A stretch of 64,000 nucleotides of DNA from Selaginella moellendorffii (GCF_000143415.4 NW_003314297.1:998148-1062147), one strand, 5' to 3'; positions 9,869 through 21,826 are shown, counted from the first letter of the stretch. Numbers and translations are program-made. The notes: generated from the sequence alone by a model not told the origin.

Positions 9869-11587
9869 ATGAATGGAATCGAGAGAGTTTCTTTCTTCTT
9901 CCTCTCCTCTCGAATTGATGTGTTTGCCGCGAATAAGATGATCGAGAAGCACGGCAGGAGTGGAAGCGTCCATCGCGCGCTCGAGATCTTTCGCGAGTTG
10001 GGATCGCGGAGGGATTCCTTCAGCTGGGATCTGATGCTCGTGGCGGCGCTTCGCAGCGATCGACTCCAGTTGGCGCGGGAGCTCTTGGCAGCGATGCCGA
10101 TCCTCACGCCCTGTTCGTGCTCCGCGATGATCACCGCATTGGGTGAGTGTGGGCATTTGCGAGAAGCCGAGCTCTTGTTTGATCGGTTTCCGGGAAGGAA
10201 TCTTATTGTCTGGACCGCACTGCTGGGTGCGTTTGCACGAAATGGTGGCATTAGCCAGGCAGGGGCTCTGTTTGATTTGATGCCAATGCGAGATTTATAT
10301 GCATGGAACACAATGCTCATTGCAAATGCCAAAGCTGGGCATCTTACAAAATGTAGGGAGCTCTTTGAAGAGATCCCAGAAATTAGTATTATATCTTGCA
10401 CAATAATTATTAGAGAGTTTACAGATCACTCCTTTTGTTTGGATTTTGTAGCTACAGTGTTTGATCAGATGAAATACAGAGATCAAGCTTGCTGGAACGC
10501 CATGATTTTTGCATATGCCGAAGATGGTCAACTGTATACTGCTAGGAAACTGTTTGATTCTTGTCCCGGGCATGACTTAATCTCCTGGAACACGATTCTT
10601 GCGGCTTATGCTCGGGCAGAAAACCTTCTCGAAGCAAAAGGAATTTTTGATACGATGCCAGAGCTCAACACGGAGTCCTGGAATACAATGCTCTGGGCAT
10701 ATGCCTTGAAAGGGCATCTTGAGGAATCTAAATCCGTGTACCAAAACATGCCGGTTCATAGCCTCCGGTCTTCCACCACAATGCTGGCCGCTCTAGCGAA
10801 TAGTTCCAAACATTTGGGAGACGCAAGGAATATTTTTCATCAACTTCCATTTGTCGATCTTGTCTCGTGCAATGTAATGGTTGCAACTTTGGCCCGTAAT
10901 GGAGTGCTCGAGGAAGCACGTCATCTTCATGGCTCCACACTCCCCGTCCAAGATTCCTTCTCCTGCACGGCCATGCTTGTGGCATATGCCACAACTGGGC
11001 ATTTGGGAGAGTCATTACAACTATTCCATGGAATCCTGTTCAAGGATCTTGCCAGCTGGACCGCGATGCTTGTCGCATATGCCCAGGAAGGGCATCTCGA
11101 TCTCGCTAGATCTATATTCGACAAAATGCCGGAGCATAGCCTGGTTTCGTGTAGCGCGATGCTAAATGCCTACTCGCAAAACGGGCAGTTTACCATGGCA
11201 CTGGAGCTTTTCTACGAGGCCAATCTCATCGTAGATCATGACAATGCCTCATTCTCCCCAATCTTAATCTCTTCCAGCAGCAGTGGCGTCAACACCAGCA
11301 AGAGATTCTTCCTTTCCATGAAATTTGATCATAGCCTGGAACCCACAAAGCAGCACTATTCTTGCTTGTTAGGCATCTTTGCCAGGGCTGGGTATCTTGA
11401 CGACGCAAGAGAACTCTTGACGACCATGGCATTTGCGCCAGATTCCCTGGAATGGAGATGCCTTCTATCGAATTGCATTGCCCACAATGATCTTGCCATT
11501 GGATCCTTGGCGGCCGCACAGCTTGGTGGAGAAGATGTGACTGCCTACACACTCTTTGCAAATGCCCTAAACCATACACAGCGATAG
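9869..11587 (+). CDS. Pentatricopeptide repeat (PPR) protein
   Basis: Single-exon protein of about 572 residues made almost wholly of PPR helices. Repeated signatures such as WNTMLIANAKAGHL, ARKLFDSCPGHDLISWNTI, FDKMPEHSLVSCSAM and YSCLLGIFARAGYLDDAREL recur about every 31 residues. Such proteins bind organellar RNA and support editing, splicing or stability. The final 70 residues (LEWRCLLSNC...) resemble the start of an E-type extension but no DYW domain follows, so this is a PLS-class protein with a short or absent E domain. ATG 9869 is the first in frame; 9938 (MIEKHGRSG) is an alternative. Neither start gives an obvious transit peptide. The gene begins 5 bp after the GT47 stop, so its 5' UTR lies inside that gene. 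Confidence 0.9.
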   Translation: MNGIERVSFFFLSSRIDVFAANKMIEKHGRSGSVHRALEIFRELGSRRDSFSWDLMLVAALRSDRLQLARELLAAMPILTPCSCSAMITALGECGHLREAELLFDRFPGRNLIVWTALLGAFARNGGISQAGALFDLMPMRDLYAWNTMLIANAKAGHLTKCRELFEEIPEISIISCTIIIREFTDHSFCLDFVATVFDQMKYRDQACWNAMIFAYAEDGQLYTARKLFDSCPGHDLISWNTILAAYARAENLLEAKGIFDTMPELNTESWNTMLWAYALKGHLEESKSVYQNMPVHSLRSSTTMLAALANSSKHLGDARNIFHQLPFVDLVSCNVMVATLARNGVLEEARHLHGSTLPVQDSFSCTAMLVAYATTGHLGESLQLFHGILFKDLASWTAMLVAYAQEGHLDLARSIFDKMPEHSLVSCSAMLNAYSQNGQFTMALELFYEANLIVDHDNASFSPILISSSSSGVNTSKRFFLSMKFDHSLEPTKQHYSCLLGIFARAGYLDDARELLTTMAFAPDSLEWRCLLSNCIAHNDLAIGSLAAAQLGGEDVTAYTLFANALNHTQR

Positions 11588-12754
11588 AAAAATGTGGTCC
11601 CCGGGTTCGTTGTACAAGTTAGAATAGTTCCCAAGGTTATATATTCGATTTTTTTGTTATTGCTGGAACATCAATGTTCTAACCATGTGCTGCGTAAAGT
11701 TTGGTTAAAGTACGACATCAATGATGCAATGCTAGATCAACACAGCAATGCTGATTGTGATTTTTACCTTGCAGTGGAAAAAATCACTCAAAAAGGTAAA
11801 AGGTGTGTTGTGAAAAACAGCTGGCCGGTAATTAACAAGAGACAATGACGTACCAGCCTATACGTTCCCTTGATTTACTTGTCTGTGCTGTGGGATAATA
11901 TGGGAAATTATAGGCTGGTGTTCGGAAAGACTGCATGCTCTTCCATTCCTTTCCTCTATGAAAGTATGAAAGCCCCACACACAACCGACCCTTTCTCGTG
12001 TTTATACTTCCTTCGTTTAGGGCTTTGAATGGAGCAGCGGCATTTAAGAGAGGAGCGTGGCGCCTTGAATCGCGTCTCCAGCAAGCGCAGCAGCGGTAGC
12101 GACAATCCATCAAGATCGATGGAGATCACAAGGCGCTCGTGCTCGTGTTCCCGGCCGCGAAATATCTAGCGCCGGTAAGCTCGGATTTTACCTCTCGGAG
12201 CTTTCGTTCTCTCTTCTTTCTCGGGGATTTCGAGCGATTTCTTATTCCCTTGATTGATCTCCAGGTTCCGGGCGAAATTTCTTAGCGGATAAGCGGAAAT
12301 TATGATGGATCGCCAGAGCAGCTGCGTGCCTTGTCCTTGCCCTGTCAGTGCCAGATTCCACCCTCATTCCTTCTTTGCCGTGGAATAGACCAGCTCGCTA
12401 ACGCGACGGTGTGTCGGCAAGCCGCAGCTCTTCTGATCAGAGGCCCACAGGAAACTCAATGCCGGATGGAAAGGTTATAGAGACAAAGCTATAGTCCCCA
12501 CTCCCTCGACGCGATTATGCTCCTTGTGGAACAGGCTATGGCGGACAGGTTACGGTACTCAGTGAAGAGAGTTCTCTCCGGATCTTCGTCCGGGCAATGC
12601 AGATCTACCAAGATGAGATAGCGGGCTTGTAATGTAGGTGGCTCAAGTTTCTTTGGATCAAGGGAAGGGGAGTTCTTTAAAGAGGGAGCGTTATGGCGTG
12701 CATTTAGTTTCTTGAGGAGCAGACCACACAGGGTAACAGGAAAAGGCGGATTCA
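11588..12754. promoter_or_regulatory. Intergenic region and probable 5' UTR with intron upstream of the NEK gene
   Basis: No coding gene was seen. 11588-11990 is AT-rich spacer with the PPR 3' end. From about 12010 the sequence becomes GC-balanced and looks like a leader. A GTAAGC donor at 12175 and a TTGATCTCCAG acceptor ending at 12264 would form a 90-nt 5' UTR intron. A further stretch with short upstream ORFs runs to the kinase ATG at 12755. Confidence 0.4.
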
Positions 12755-15700
12755 ATGGCAATGGAGTCCAGGATGGATCAGTACGAGATTATGGAGCAGG
12801 TTGGGAGAGGGGCATTTGGTTCTGCGATACTCGTCAATCACAAAATCGAGAAGAAGAAGTGAGTGCTGAGAATTGGCTAAGATTTTTCTTCTTGGCTGAT
12901 GAAGTGTGTTCTCTTGCAGATATGTGTTGAAGAAAATCAGGCTTGCGCGACAGACTGATAGGTGCAGGAGATCTGCTCATCAAGAGGTAAAGCCTTTTCC
13001 TTTCTGGATTCCTTTCACGAGACAGAATTTGTGTAAATTTCGAAGATGGCACTTATCGCTGGGATAACTCATCCATACATTGTCGACCACAAGGAATCCT
13101 GGGTCGAAAAGGTGAGTGTTGCTCTTTGATCTGTTCAGCTTATGGACTATAACTGGATGTAACAGGGATGCTATGTTTGCATCGTTACTGGATATTGTGA
13201 AGGGGGTGATATGTAAGTCATTTGAACCGTAAGAGGGTGCTCCTTTACGTCTCTATAGAGCACTAAAATGAGTTTGATTTCTTGCCAGGGCCGAGATGAT
13301 CAGAAGATCCAACGGAACGTTCTTTCCTGAAGAGGTTTTATAGCTCTATCCATAGCAACAAGAAGCAATCACCACTTTTGAAATTTTGCAGAAGCTGTGC
13401 AGGTGGTTTACGCAGCTTCTTCTAGCTGTGGAATACCTTCATTCGAATCACGTACTACATCGTGACTTGAAGGTAGGCACCGTTTTGAACGCTGACAGAA
13501 TTTGGTTTCAAGCTCTTCTACTTTTCAGTGCTCGAACATATTTTTGACGAAAGATCAAGACATTCGACTTGGTATGCCAGTTTCAGTTCATTTTGCGTGC
13601 TACTTGCTGACGCATATTTTTTATATGAGCAGGAGATTTTGGCCTTGCCAAATTGCTTAAAGCAGATGATCTAGCTTCATCTGTAAGTTCTATACTGTTT
13701 TCTCAGCCAATTTGACAGGAAGAAAACATTGCAGGTGGTTGGGACCCCAAATTATATGTGCCCGGAACTTCTTGCCGACATCCCATATGGCTTCAAATCA
13801 GATATATGGTCGTTAGGTATGCTGATGATGGTTCCAAGCTTGTCGCATTGATTTTCTTGATCTTTTGAAATGCTAGGATGTTGTATGTATGAGATGGCTG
13901 CTCACCGACCTGCTTTCAAAGCCTTCGTAAGTTATGCACCAAAGCTTTCCCAATGATTTACCAATTTATCTTGCAGGATATGCAAGGATTGATCAGTAAA
14001 ATCAACAAGTCTACTGTAGGACCTCTACCCAACAACTATTCCAATACCTTGTAAGTCTTTATAAAGCGTAGCGTCCTCTTATTACTTAGTGTTACTTGCC
14101 TGCAGAAAGTCCATAATCAGGAGCATGCTGAGGAAAAATCCAGAACATCGTCCAACGGTAGGTTGTAGGCATGTTTTATATTTGTTCTAATGGATTTATA
14201 AATCAATAGGCAGGAGATCTGCTTCGTCATCCACATCTGCAGGCACATGTTACACTATGCCAAACTCAAGTTAGCCTTCTCAAATCTTCTACACCGGATA
14301 AGCAGTCAAAACACCGACCTCAAAACGGAGATGCCAGTCGAATAAGCAACTCGAGCAGTGGCAAGGACAGCTATAACAGTGGAAAGAGCAGTCCTTGTAG
14401 AACTTTCGACTCTAGTGATTGTCGCTGGGGTGGTGCTCAGGATAACATGGTAGATTGCTCCAGTCCAATATGGAACGACGCTGCTTCTGGAAAAGAAACG
14501 TCGAGATCGTCCAGTCAGTACCTTTCGGCCAATGCCTTGCCACTGTCACCGACAGAAGATACGGATCTACAAGACGTAGCATGGGCCGAAGACAGCCGCA
14601 TGGGAAAGCGGCACCACTGTGCTATTTCGAAGGGAACGGAAAACACCTCGACTGAAAAGGATGAGGGGGATGAGAAGTTTCCAATCAGCAGCTCACCGGC
14701 TAGAGTGACTCATGTTAGCCGTGCTATAGCTTCTCCGCCTTCCCGGACTCCTGAAAGATCGAGAATGAAAACAGACGTCGGGTACAAAGCAACTCAAATA
14801 CCACTACCAAAGCACATAGTAAGCTTTGTTTGCTATTATTATGTTTCTTACTGGTGCTTACTTGTTCAGGCTAAAGTGAAAGCCGAGCTTGTTGCCACAC
14901 CTGTCTTCGCTCTACAACCTGTCGAAGAAAAACTCCCAGCTGCAAAAGCCACACGTTCTCCGGCTTTTGGAAGTCCAGCTCAAAGGTCTACTATGCCGAA
15001 GGCGTCCGCTGGAAGAAGAAGCTCCTCGCCACTAAGAAGTCGAATTCCGGCAGCGAGCAACTTCCCGAACGGAACGCCTGTGAGCAACACGTACAAGAAT
15101 CGAATTTTTGAGGACGCAGTATGCGATGCACCAGTCTCGACTGAGCCATCAAAACTCGCACCTTTCCATCCTCGGGTGGCGAATACTACCAAACGCGGTG
15201 AGTTTGTTGTCGACGAGCAGCTTTCTTCTGTTCAGTCCGATTCGGATCAGGTACTTGGCTCGGTCAGTGGGGAGTCTCCAGATGTTTCGATGAACGCACC
15301 AAGGCTGGATTTGATTCCAGAGTTCCCTCTCGCCAGAGCGGAAACTCTCTGTGGTGTTACCGAAGCAGTCGCCAGAGACTCGGCAGCAACTGACAGGTTT
15401 CAAGCTCCGGAACCATCAGTTGGGCAGTCTCACTTCAAAATGGAGTCTCCATGGCTGAGCTACAAGAAGATCGACTCTTCGCCAACTTTTCTAAGAATGA
15501 ACGGGTTCCCGCCTCAGCCTCCATCTCCAGCACTCCCTGCGGTGATGCAACAAGAAAAGCCAAGCTACTCGTCGACGTGTGACTATGAAGAAGACAATCT
15601 CCGGGAAAGCACCAAATCAGTGACCAAGCTGCTGAATAGTTTCCAGAGGGTGGACGCCGAGGACAAGCCAGAGGAGAAAGAAGCGATCCTCCGTCCGGAA

Positions 15701-16435
15701 ACGCCGTGTGCATGCTCCGAAGACCAGGACAAGCCTGCGGCGGCCATGATGGATCGAGAGTGCGAGTCGGAAGAGCTGGCGGACAGGTCGACGGAGAAGG
15801 AGACGGTCTCTTCCTCGTACAAGTCCTACGACTGCGAGAGCGAGCAAGGCGGCAGCAACAGGTCCCAGGAGAAAGGCACCATACAGGTCTACGACAAGTC
15901 CCCGGTCCAGGTCCGGCCAGCTTACAACGACGTGATTCACGTCATCCGCCACAGCACGTTTCGGATCGGATCGGGAGAGCAGCAGCAGCAGCAGCAGCAG
16001 CTGTCGGATCATCCGCTCGACAGCAGCGAGTTGGAGCTGCCAGGCAAAGTTGACATTGGATGCTCGGTGATCGAGCTCCAGAGCTCGGACAAGGACGTCC
16101 TCTCGGTCTCTTCGTCGGGTACGACGGTGAGCAGCAGCCATCCATGCCCGCCAACGCCGGAGGTGTTAGTGTCACAGCAGCAAGCAAGCGAGGAGAACCG
16201 ATCGAGCAGCAAAGGGATCGACGTGAAATCGTTCCGGCAGAGGGCGGAGGCGCTGGAGGGGCTGCTGGAGCTGTGCGCGCAGCTGCTGTCGCAGCACCGG
16301 CTGGACGAGCTGGCCATCGTGCTGAGGCCGTTTGGCAGCGACAAGGTCTCTCCGCGCGAGACGGCCATCTGGCTTACGCGCAGCCTCAAGGGAGTTTTGC
16401 AAGCGGAGGATCACAACATCCCAGATCATACATAG
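12755..16435 (+). CDS. NEK6: NIMA-related (NEK5/6-type) serine/threonine kinase
   Basis: Plant NEK5/6 kinases phosphorylate tubulin and shape cortical microtubules in expanding cells. Fourteen exons join in frame: 12755-12858, 12920-12986, 13046-13111, 13166-13212, 13289-13334, 13392-13472, 13529-13571, 13633-13682, 13735-13816, 13877-13926, 13977-14050, 14106-14157, 14210-14818 and 14870-16435, giving 978 residues, close to Arabidopsis NEK6. The kinase domain at the N-terminus has the glycine loop VGRGAFGSA, invariant Lys39 (YVLKK), HRDLKCSN with Asp135, DFG with Asp153, and the [12 protein letters not shown] activation segment. The long Ser-rich tail includes PAASNFP-type motifs, a six-Gln run and a conserved C-terminal [20 protein letters not shown] segment. 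The intron 14819-14869 is 51 nt and stop-free. Orthology to NEK6 rather than NEK5 is uncertain because the lycophyte gene predates that split. Confidence 0.92.
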
Positions 16436-16504
16436 CTTTTTGTGAAAAAAAAAACAGATGATACGAATGCTTTGATATTGTTTTCATTCATAACCACACT
16501 CTCG

Positions 16505-17115
16505 CGCCAAATGAGGCCACAGACTTGTCGGAAGAGCTGAGCGTGAAGATCTTCACGGCGGACATCATCTATCACTTGTTTGACCGGTTCATCGCGTACT
16601 TGGCGAACGCAAAGGAGGGCGAGAGAAGGGATGCGGCCGAGGAGGGCGTATTCCCGTGCATTTGCCCAACTGCGCCTTCAACAGTTGAATGGATTCGATC
16701 ATTGTCGGGGTGGGCGTTGCAAAGGTTCATGCGCTCTTTCTTTGTTCTGATTCTCATGTTTTTTCTTCCCATGACCACGTTCCGGGGAAGGAGTTCGTCG
16801 ATCTTGGCAGAATATGCGTCGCTGGAAATCAATCACAAGATGGTTGATGTTGCTGGGACGAGGTAGCAATGAAGGTAAGGTTTAACCTCTCTCGGGAGTT
16901 CTTCTGTGGACGAATTGTCTCAGATCATGGGTGAGAGGATGTTTGGAAGGGCCATATCACGCGGACGTGTTGAAAGCCAACTACAAAGTACGTGTGCATG
17001 GTGAAACTCGCTGCATCTTAATGCTCATCTGTAGACTGAGCTTACAGGCGATGAGTGGAAGCTCGTTGTCTTATTCATATTTGTCCAAAAAGGCCATTCG
17101 TTTACCGTACACATT
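16505..17115 (+). pseudogene. eIF5B C-terminal gene fragment 1
   Basis: Broken piece of the translation GTPase eIF5B (IF2 homologue that joins ribosomal subunits). The frame from 16525 reads VKIFTADIIYHLFDRFIAYL and then AAEEGVFPCI, typical of eIF5B domains II-III. The frame shifts near 16680 and pieces of the beta-barrel (SLEINHKMVDVAG near 16818) and of the C-terminal helix (VLKANYK near 16970, then GDEWKL-like codons near 17045) follow in other frames. Remnants of introns remain, so the piece came from genomic DNA and not from a processed transcript. It ends about 100 bp before PRT copy 1, exactly where other PRT copies carry their shared promoter. Confidence 0.75.
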
Positions 17116-17222
17116 GTAAGTACTTTAGACACTTTAATGCCCTAAAAAAGGAAGTGGTAAGCAAGCGAGTTTGAGCTGAAATACTCCGAGTCTGCGACTT
17201 TCTCTGGTACGTTTCTCTGACT

Positions 17223-18738
17223 ATGCGCAAAATCTCCACGCCACCGCCACAGCCACCGCCACCGCCGCCTCACCGGGAGCACGCGCCGCCCAAACCATCG
17301 CCAAAGAGGGCGCCGACAACTTCATCTCCGCCACCAGAGAGGTCCCCGCGGGCGCCAGCCAAGAGGCACAGTCATTCACCACCAAAGCCCACAGATGGAC
17401 ACCACTCACCGGCAATGCCACCAGCGAGTTCTCCTGAGCATCATGGAGCTGGACATCCACCACCGAGCCCTCCGCCCATAAAGAGACACCATGGACATCG
17501 ACGAGCCGGTGATGGAACAGGGCCACCACCTTCTTCTTCGCCGCCCAACAAGCCCGAGACTGTAGCCTGGCGACCAAGGAGGGCCGGGTCGCCATCGCCA
17601 CCACCTTCGAGCATAACGTGGAACCCAAGGCCGCCATCGCCACCACCTTCGACCATAACAAGGCCCCTTGGCTTGGGCACCTCTCCGCCTACTGCGTCGT
17701 CAGCACCATCTTCAGCAGCAGCAGCATTCGTGGCATCACCCGGTGTGCTCGCGGCAGGCATCGTCATGCTCCTGCTCGCGCTGGTAGCCATCGTCACCGG
17801 AGTCTGGATACTCTTGAAGAGGAGAAGGAACAAGGTGCACGACGACATCTTGGTGGAGTATGGCCATCAGCCTGGCAGTGGCAACAGCAGCAGCAGCAGC
17901 AGCTAGCAGGAGCACCTCATTAATATTCTCCCGACCAAAGTATTGCCTCGACCATCTTCGCAGTTGAATGCCGGTAGGAAGAAGGCGGATGCTGACCCCC
18001 GAATTCGCGAGCTCCTGAGGCCACCAAAGCGACTGCCACCGTCTGCTCTTCCCGCTGGTGCTCGCCACAAGTCTGCATCCGGAAACGATCCACTCTTTCG
18101 TGCTGCTGATCCAGTACATGACCAGCAGGGAAGCCGGGAAAACGTCATGATGGAGGATCCTCTCGTCGTCTTTCCTGCGTATGAAGTTGACGAGCAGCCA
18201 AGGCTGTTCTCAGCCACTCCGGAGGATGATCCACTCTTCTCGACTGGTGGCTACTCTCATCATCCAGCAGGCGAGAAAATGGCTCCAAACGAGCTCCCAG
18301 TGCGCCTATCATCTGGACACGACGGGGTTCCAGAGCAGTTTCATGGACGGGAACAAGGACGAAAGGTGGCGGATCGTTCTGGCACCGTGTTCGATCCTGG
18401 AGATGTCGCAGCACTGGCAAAGTAGCGGGCTCAGATGGAGAAACAAATGCAGAAGTTCATCATGATGGAGCCCCGCATCCGGCCTTTTTCCCACAGGTTA
18501 GTAGTCTCTGCACTTGAGCTGACAATATGGACTGATGAAGCTGAATCGATCATGTGGAGAACAGCCCCGAGATCACGAGCAACGAGAACCTCGTCCGGAA
18601 AGTGACAGCCAATGATCCCAAGCGGGTCAAGAGTAATTTGGAGCTGGAGCCATCTGCTCCGGGGCACGCTTCTCTGACAGGTGAAAACGCCGACCAGGTA
18701 CGAGCCTTTCTGTATCCTGGTGAATTCTTCCACCTCTG
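17223..18738 (+). pseudogene. PRT copy 1 (proline-rich membrane protein), disrupted
   Basis: Counterpart of the intact gene at 54562-56118. It keeps the start (MRKISTPPP), the Pro-rich ectodomain, the membrane segment (GIVMLLLALVAIVTGVWIL) and the KRRR stop-transfer, but loses frame after a Ser run at 17906, re-enters from 17943, meets a TAG in place of AAG at 18423 and is frameshifted again near 18550. It is the only copy besides copy 7 without a divergent family A peptide gene; an eIF5B fragment occupies that place. Confidence 0.85.
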
Positions 18739-19044
18739 AGAGACAGGGAATTTGACGAGGTACGTTTCGTCGAAGTCAATTTGTATAGATGTTACTCTTT
18801 GATTGCAGGCACTGCAAGAGACAAAACCAAGTGAAAAACAAATAGAATGAAGAGCGAAAGCTCGTCATTTATCTGGCTTTCGGCTTGAGTAAGTCACAGG
18901 AAGGTCCTTTTACCTTCCTCGCTTTTCGTCAGGGTACAAAAGTTTAAGAAGAACCATCAATCATTGATATACAATTAACCAGGATGATCACATATTTATT
19001 TTTTTCAAATTTTAGAAATCTAAACTATAGATGCTTTGTTATGC
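18739..19044. other. PRT 3' flank with hairpin
   Basis: Sequence shared by the 3' sides of several PRT copies. It contains a possible donor-acceptor pair (GTACG...TTGCAG, 18759-18809) and an inverted repeat AGGAAGGT/ACCTTCCT at 18898-18919, also found at 50297-50318. No separate gene is seen. Confidence 0.5.
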
Positions 19045-19535
19045 TGTAGTTGGTATTGATTAGACGACACCAGAAATCCTACGGCCTCTCAGTTTGTTTT
19101 TCTCATGTAACTCAAATCAAATTCCATGGTCGTTTTGGTCGCAGGCGCCCAGAATGGCCATTTTGGAGCGGTGTTTGTTATTGGCGATGTTCTCCCTCAC
19201 GTGCCTCCCAGATTGTGGGAAGAGCCAAAGGGATGTACATCAACGATGATTCCACCATCACAACCGGTTTGTTCTTGACATTCGTGGCTGCGTTCAAGGA
19301 TGGGATATACGCTCTCTATGACATGATCCTAGGTGGCAATAGTGCCACCTCACTGAATCCAGGTGAAATATATTTTAGCTATCCTTGAGCTATCCTTGTC
19401 CGTTGTAACTTGTGCAGATCTCTTCAATCTTTGATGAAGATTGCGGTAATTGGAGGCTCCGGAGCTTTTTGCATCGGGATATTCGCAGATCAAGACCTAC
19501 ACGCTCATTCTTTTCGGCAATCTTGCACTATCAAG
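19045..19535 (+). pseudogene. Dirigent protein pseudogene 1
   Basis: Dirigent proteins steer phenoxy-radical coupling in lignan synthesis outside the cell. The central family motif SQIVGRAKGMYINDDST with TTGLFLTFVAAFKDG is clear at about 19206-19305, and a C-terminal IGGSGAF-like piece follows near 19450. The N-terminal part (SHVTQIKFHG) is out of frame with the centre, and there is no continuous ORF. Parallel broken copies lie at 38020-38445 and 49655-50185. Confidence 0.75.
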
Positions 19536-19895
19536 TGTTAACTCATCATGTCAAAATTGAACATATATCTCCAACGTCCCTCTTTTAGCTTTTACAAACT
19601 CAAAGTTCCATACAACTTCGATGCTAATATACTCCTAATACACGCTCCAGAGTTCTTATCTTCCATTTCGACCATAGACTTGGTACGATTGCACGCTGCA
19701 AGAAAAGTAGGTAAATGCTACATCGTCTCTTCTGACTGGCAGGCTCTTGACAATCTCTTGGGCAATCCAGCACGTCGATCACGCATCAGCGACAGGACCC
19801 TCGCGAATGAAAGTGATTATCAAGGTATTATAAGTTTAAAACTATTTTATAAATACTTTTCTGTTACTAATGAAATCTTGTTAAAGTTACGCTCG
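19536..19895. repeat. Conserved block between PPR and dirigent relics, copy 1
   Basis: A segment recurring near 25490, 29880, 37670, 42720 and 49310, always between the PPR and dirigent positions. Hallmarks are a GATTGCCCAAGAGATTGTCA run (reverse here) and GTAGCATTTACCACTTTTC. On this strand an open frame reads KCYIVSSDWQALDNLLGNPA, which I do not recognise. It may be dirigent 3' UTR or a separate relic exon. Confidence 0.6.
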
Positions 19896-19904
19896 TGCAC
19901 AAGC

Positions 19905-21590
19905 TAATGAACGAATTTGCTGTTCATCAAGACAATGGACGCCAAGGTGGACGTGTCCGGGCTCGTCTCCTAAATCCGGAGCAGTGTTTATGTTTCTTAC
20001 TTTTCCTCTTCTTCCTTGGGTGCAGTGTGCTGTCCCAGATCTTGAAAAACCGAGCTGTTGCAAGGCCACGCATGAACGTTGGAAGGCAAGCTTTCTCTGG
20101 AATCCTGCTTTTGCAGATTCGACATGAGCACGTAGAGCGCCGAGTCCCCTGGTTCCATCTCCAAGAGTTTCTCTGCGGCACGAGCTGCAGCATCGATGTT
20201 CTTGCCGCTTGCAACCGCTGATCAAGCTCTTCCACGCGAGGACATGCGGCTGGAAGGGCATCACCAGCAGCAGACCTTCGGAATGCTGTGTACTAGGCCA
20301 CCATAGATCGAAAGTAGTCGACTGCCACACGGCGATGGAGGGCGAAACCAGAAACGAGATAAGTTTCCAGGCGATTCTCCTGACTTGCAATCACGGTGGG
20401 AAGCTCCATGCTGCCAAAAAACTCAGCTGCTTTTCGCTCATGGCCATTCTGTGCGCAGCCATGGATCATCGCGTTCCACGCCACAATGCTCGGATCAGGC
20501 AACGTGGAGAAGATCTTCCCGGCCTGCAAGAGATTCCCCCTTTGAGCGCTCGCGGCAATCCAGCTCGCTGTTGCTCTCAGCTCCCGCGCTTGGACGAGGG
20601 CAATTTCTCTGGATCTAAGCGTGTTTCACGCGATGCTATCGTGCTGTGGCATTTGGTCGAACAAGACTCTGGCATCGATCAAGCCCCCGTGCAAAGCAAT
20701 TGCCGCCACCATTGCCGTCTAAGCGACGAAATCGCACTGTGGACATCTTCATGCCTTCTTCGAGGTGGCCGTGGTTGGAGTAGGCCAAGATCATGTCAGT
20801 CCACACCACGTCGTCGTGATAGGGAGGTCGTTCGAAGAGAATGCGAGCTTCTTCGAGCTTCTTCTTCTTCTTCTGCTGTGATCATTGTCGACCACGATGC
20901 AACGTTCTTCTGTGGCATGGCATCAAACAGCTTCTTGCAGGCTGGACGTTGCCGCTAGCATTGCGTTCCACGAGATTAAGTCGCGGTGTGGCATTTTTCT
21001 GAAAATCTTCTTGGCTTTTTCAATATGCCCAAGATGGGCATATGCAGTGACAAGAACAGTTCAACCCAGCTCGTTGGTTTCGGGGATCGTCATAAACAAA
21101 ATTAGCACTTATTTAACAAGAAATGTTCTTGCATACCCAGAAACCATAACAGCCCAAGAAACTATGTTGTGTTCTAGCATTCCATCAAAGATCTGGCTCG
21201 CTTGATCCATATGCCCGTTATGGGCATATGTGTTTCAGAGTGTTTCTGAAATTTCCGTCCCATTCTGGAACCTGATCAACAATGCTTGGCATTCCTCCAC
21301 GTTTCTATGGTTTGCACGAGCCGTAATAAAAATCATCCAAGAAACAATATCCCTTTGTGGCATCTGATCAAACAGCACTTTTGCTTTCTCAAGATACCCA
21401 TAAGCGCCAAGCATCAAGTTCCACGAGAATCTGTTGGGCTTGTGGATGCTGATAAACACCTGCCATTCTCGATCCGAGCGCTCGCACCTTCCATAGAGTT
21501 ATGCAAGCTGTGAGGAATTGCGCGTAGCCGTCGCGGAGCGACGACGCCAGCTGCTCTAGATCTGTTCTAGAGGCTTGAATCGGTACGTCT
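19905..21590 (-). pseudogene. PPR pseudogene 1
   Basis: Degraded PPR gene, reverse strand. Recognisable motifs include a leading RQGARLHAL-type stretch seen in the sister copies, LFDQMPQRDIVSWMIF near 21330, SIVAWNAMIHGCAQNGHERK near 20470 and an E-domain-like ending near 20000. Several frameshifts and stops break it. It has two sister copies at 36160-37665 and 47595-49262, with which it shares its breaks only in part. It differs from the intact PPR gene at 9869. Confidence 0.8.
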
Positions 21591-21826
21591 GCGTGGGATT
21601 CCTGTCATCTTACCGGCGTTTTCCTGGAGACTGACAAGATAGAACTTTGATTTGTCAATGGCAAATAATTGTTTCCAAAGACATGGGACAATTTGTGCAT
21701 GAGGTTGGCGCACTAAACGGTGGTCATTTCACCGACTTTATCCATAATCCGTTAACTTCGTATCGCTCCTATTTGCGCTTTCAAAGAACACGTTGTCGCC
21801 AAAATTTGCAAAACAATCCCTTACGA

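Noticed and set aside
9369-10401. Minus-strand ORFs of up to 248 codons under the GT47 and PPR genes
   Set aside because: They are antisense shadows of conserved coding sequence with no domain of their own.
15617-16389. Antisense ORFs in the NEK tail
   Set aside because: Leu/Arg-rich readings of the Ser/Glu-rich sense strand; no family and no splice context.
16505-17115. Intact gene of 113 codons at 16525-16866
   Set aside because: The reading begins inside an eIF5B domain and changes frame within it; a genomic fragment explains it better.
17441-17848. Antisense Gly/Val/Ala-rich ORFs opposite PRT copies
   Set aside because: They recur in every PRT copy because they mirror the Pro-rich repeats and have no independent support.
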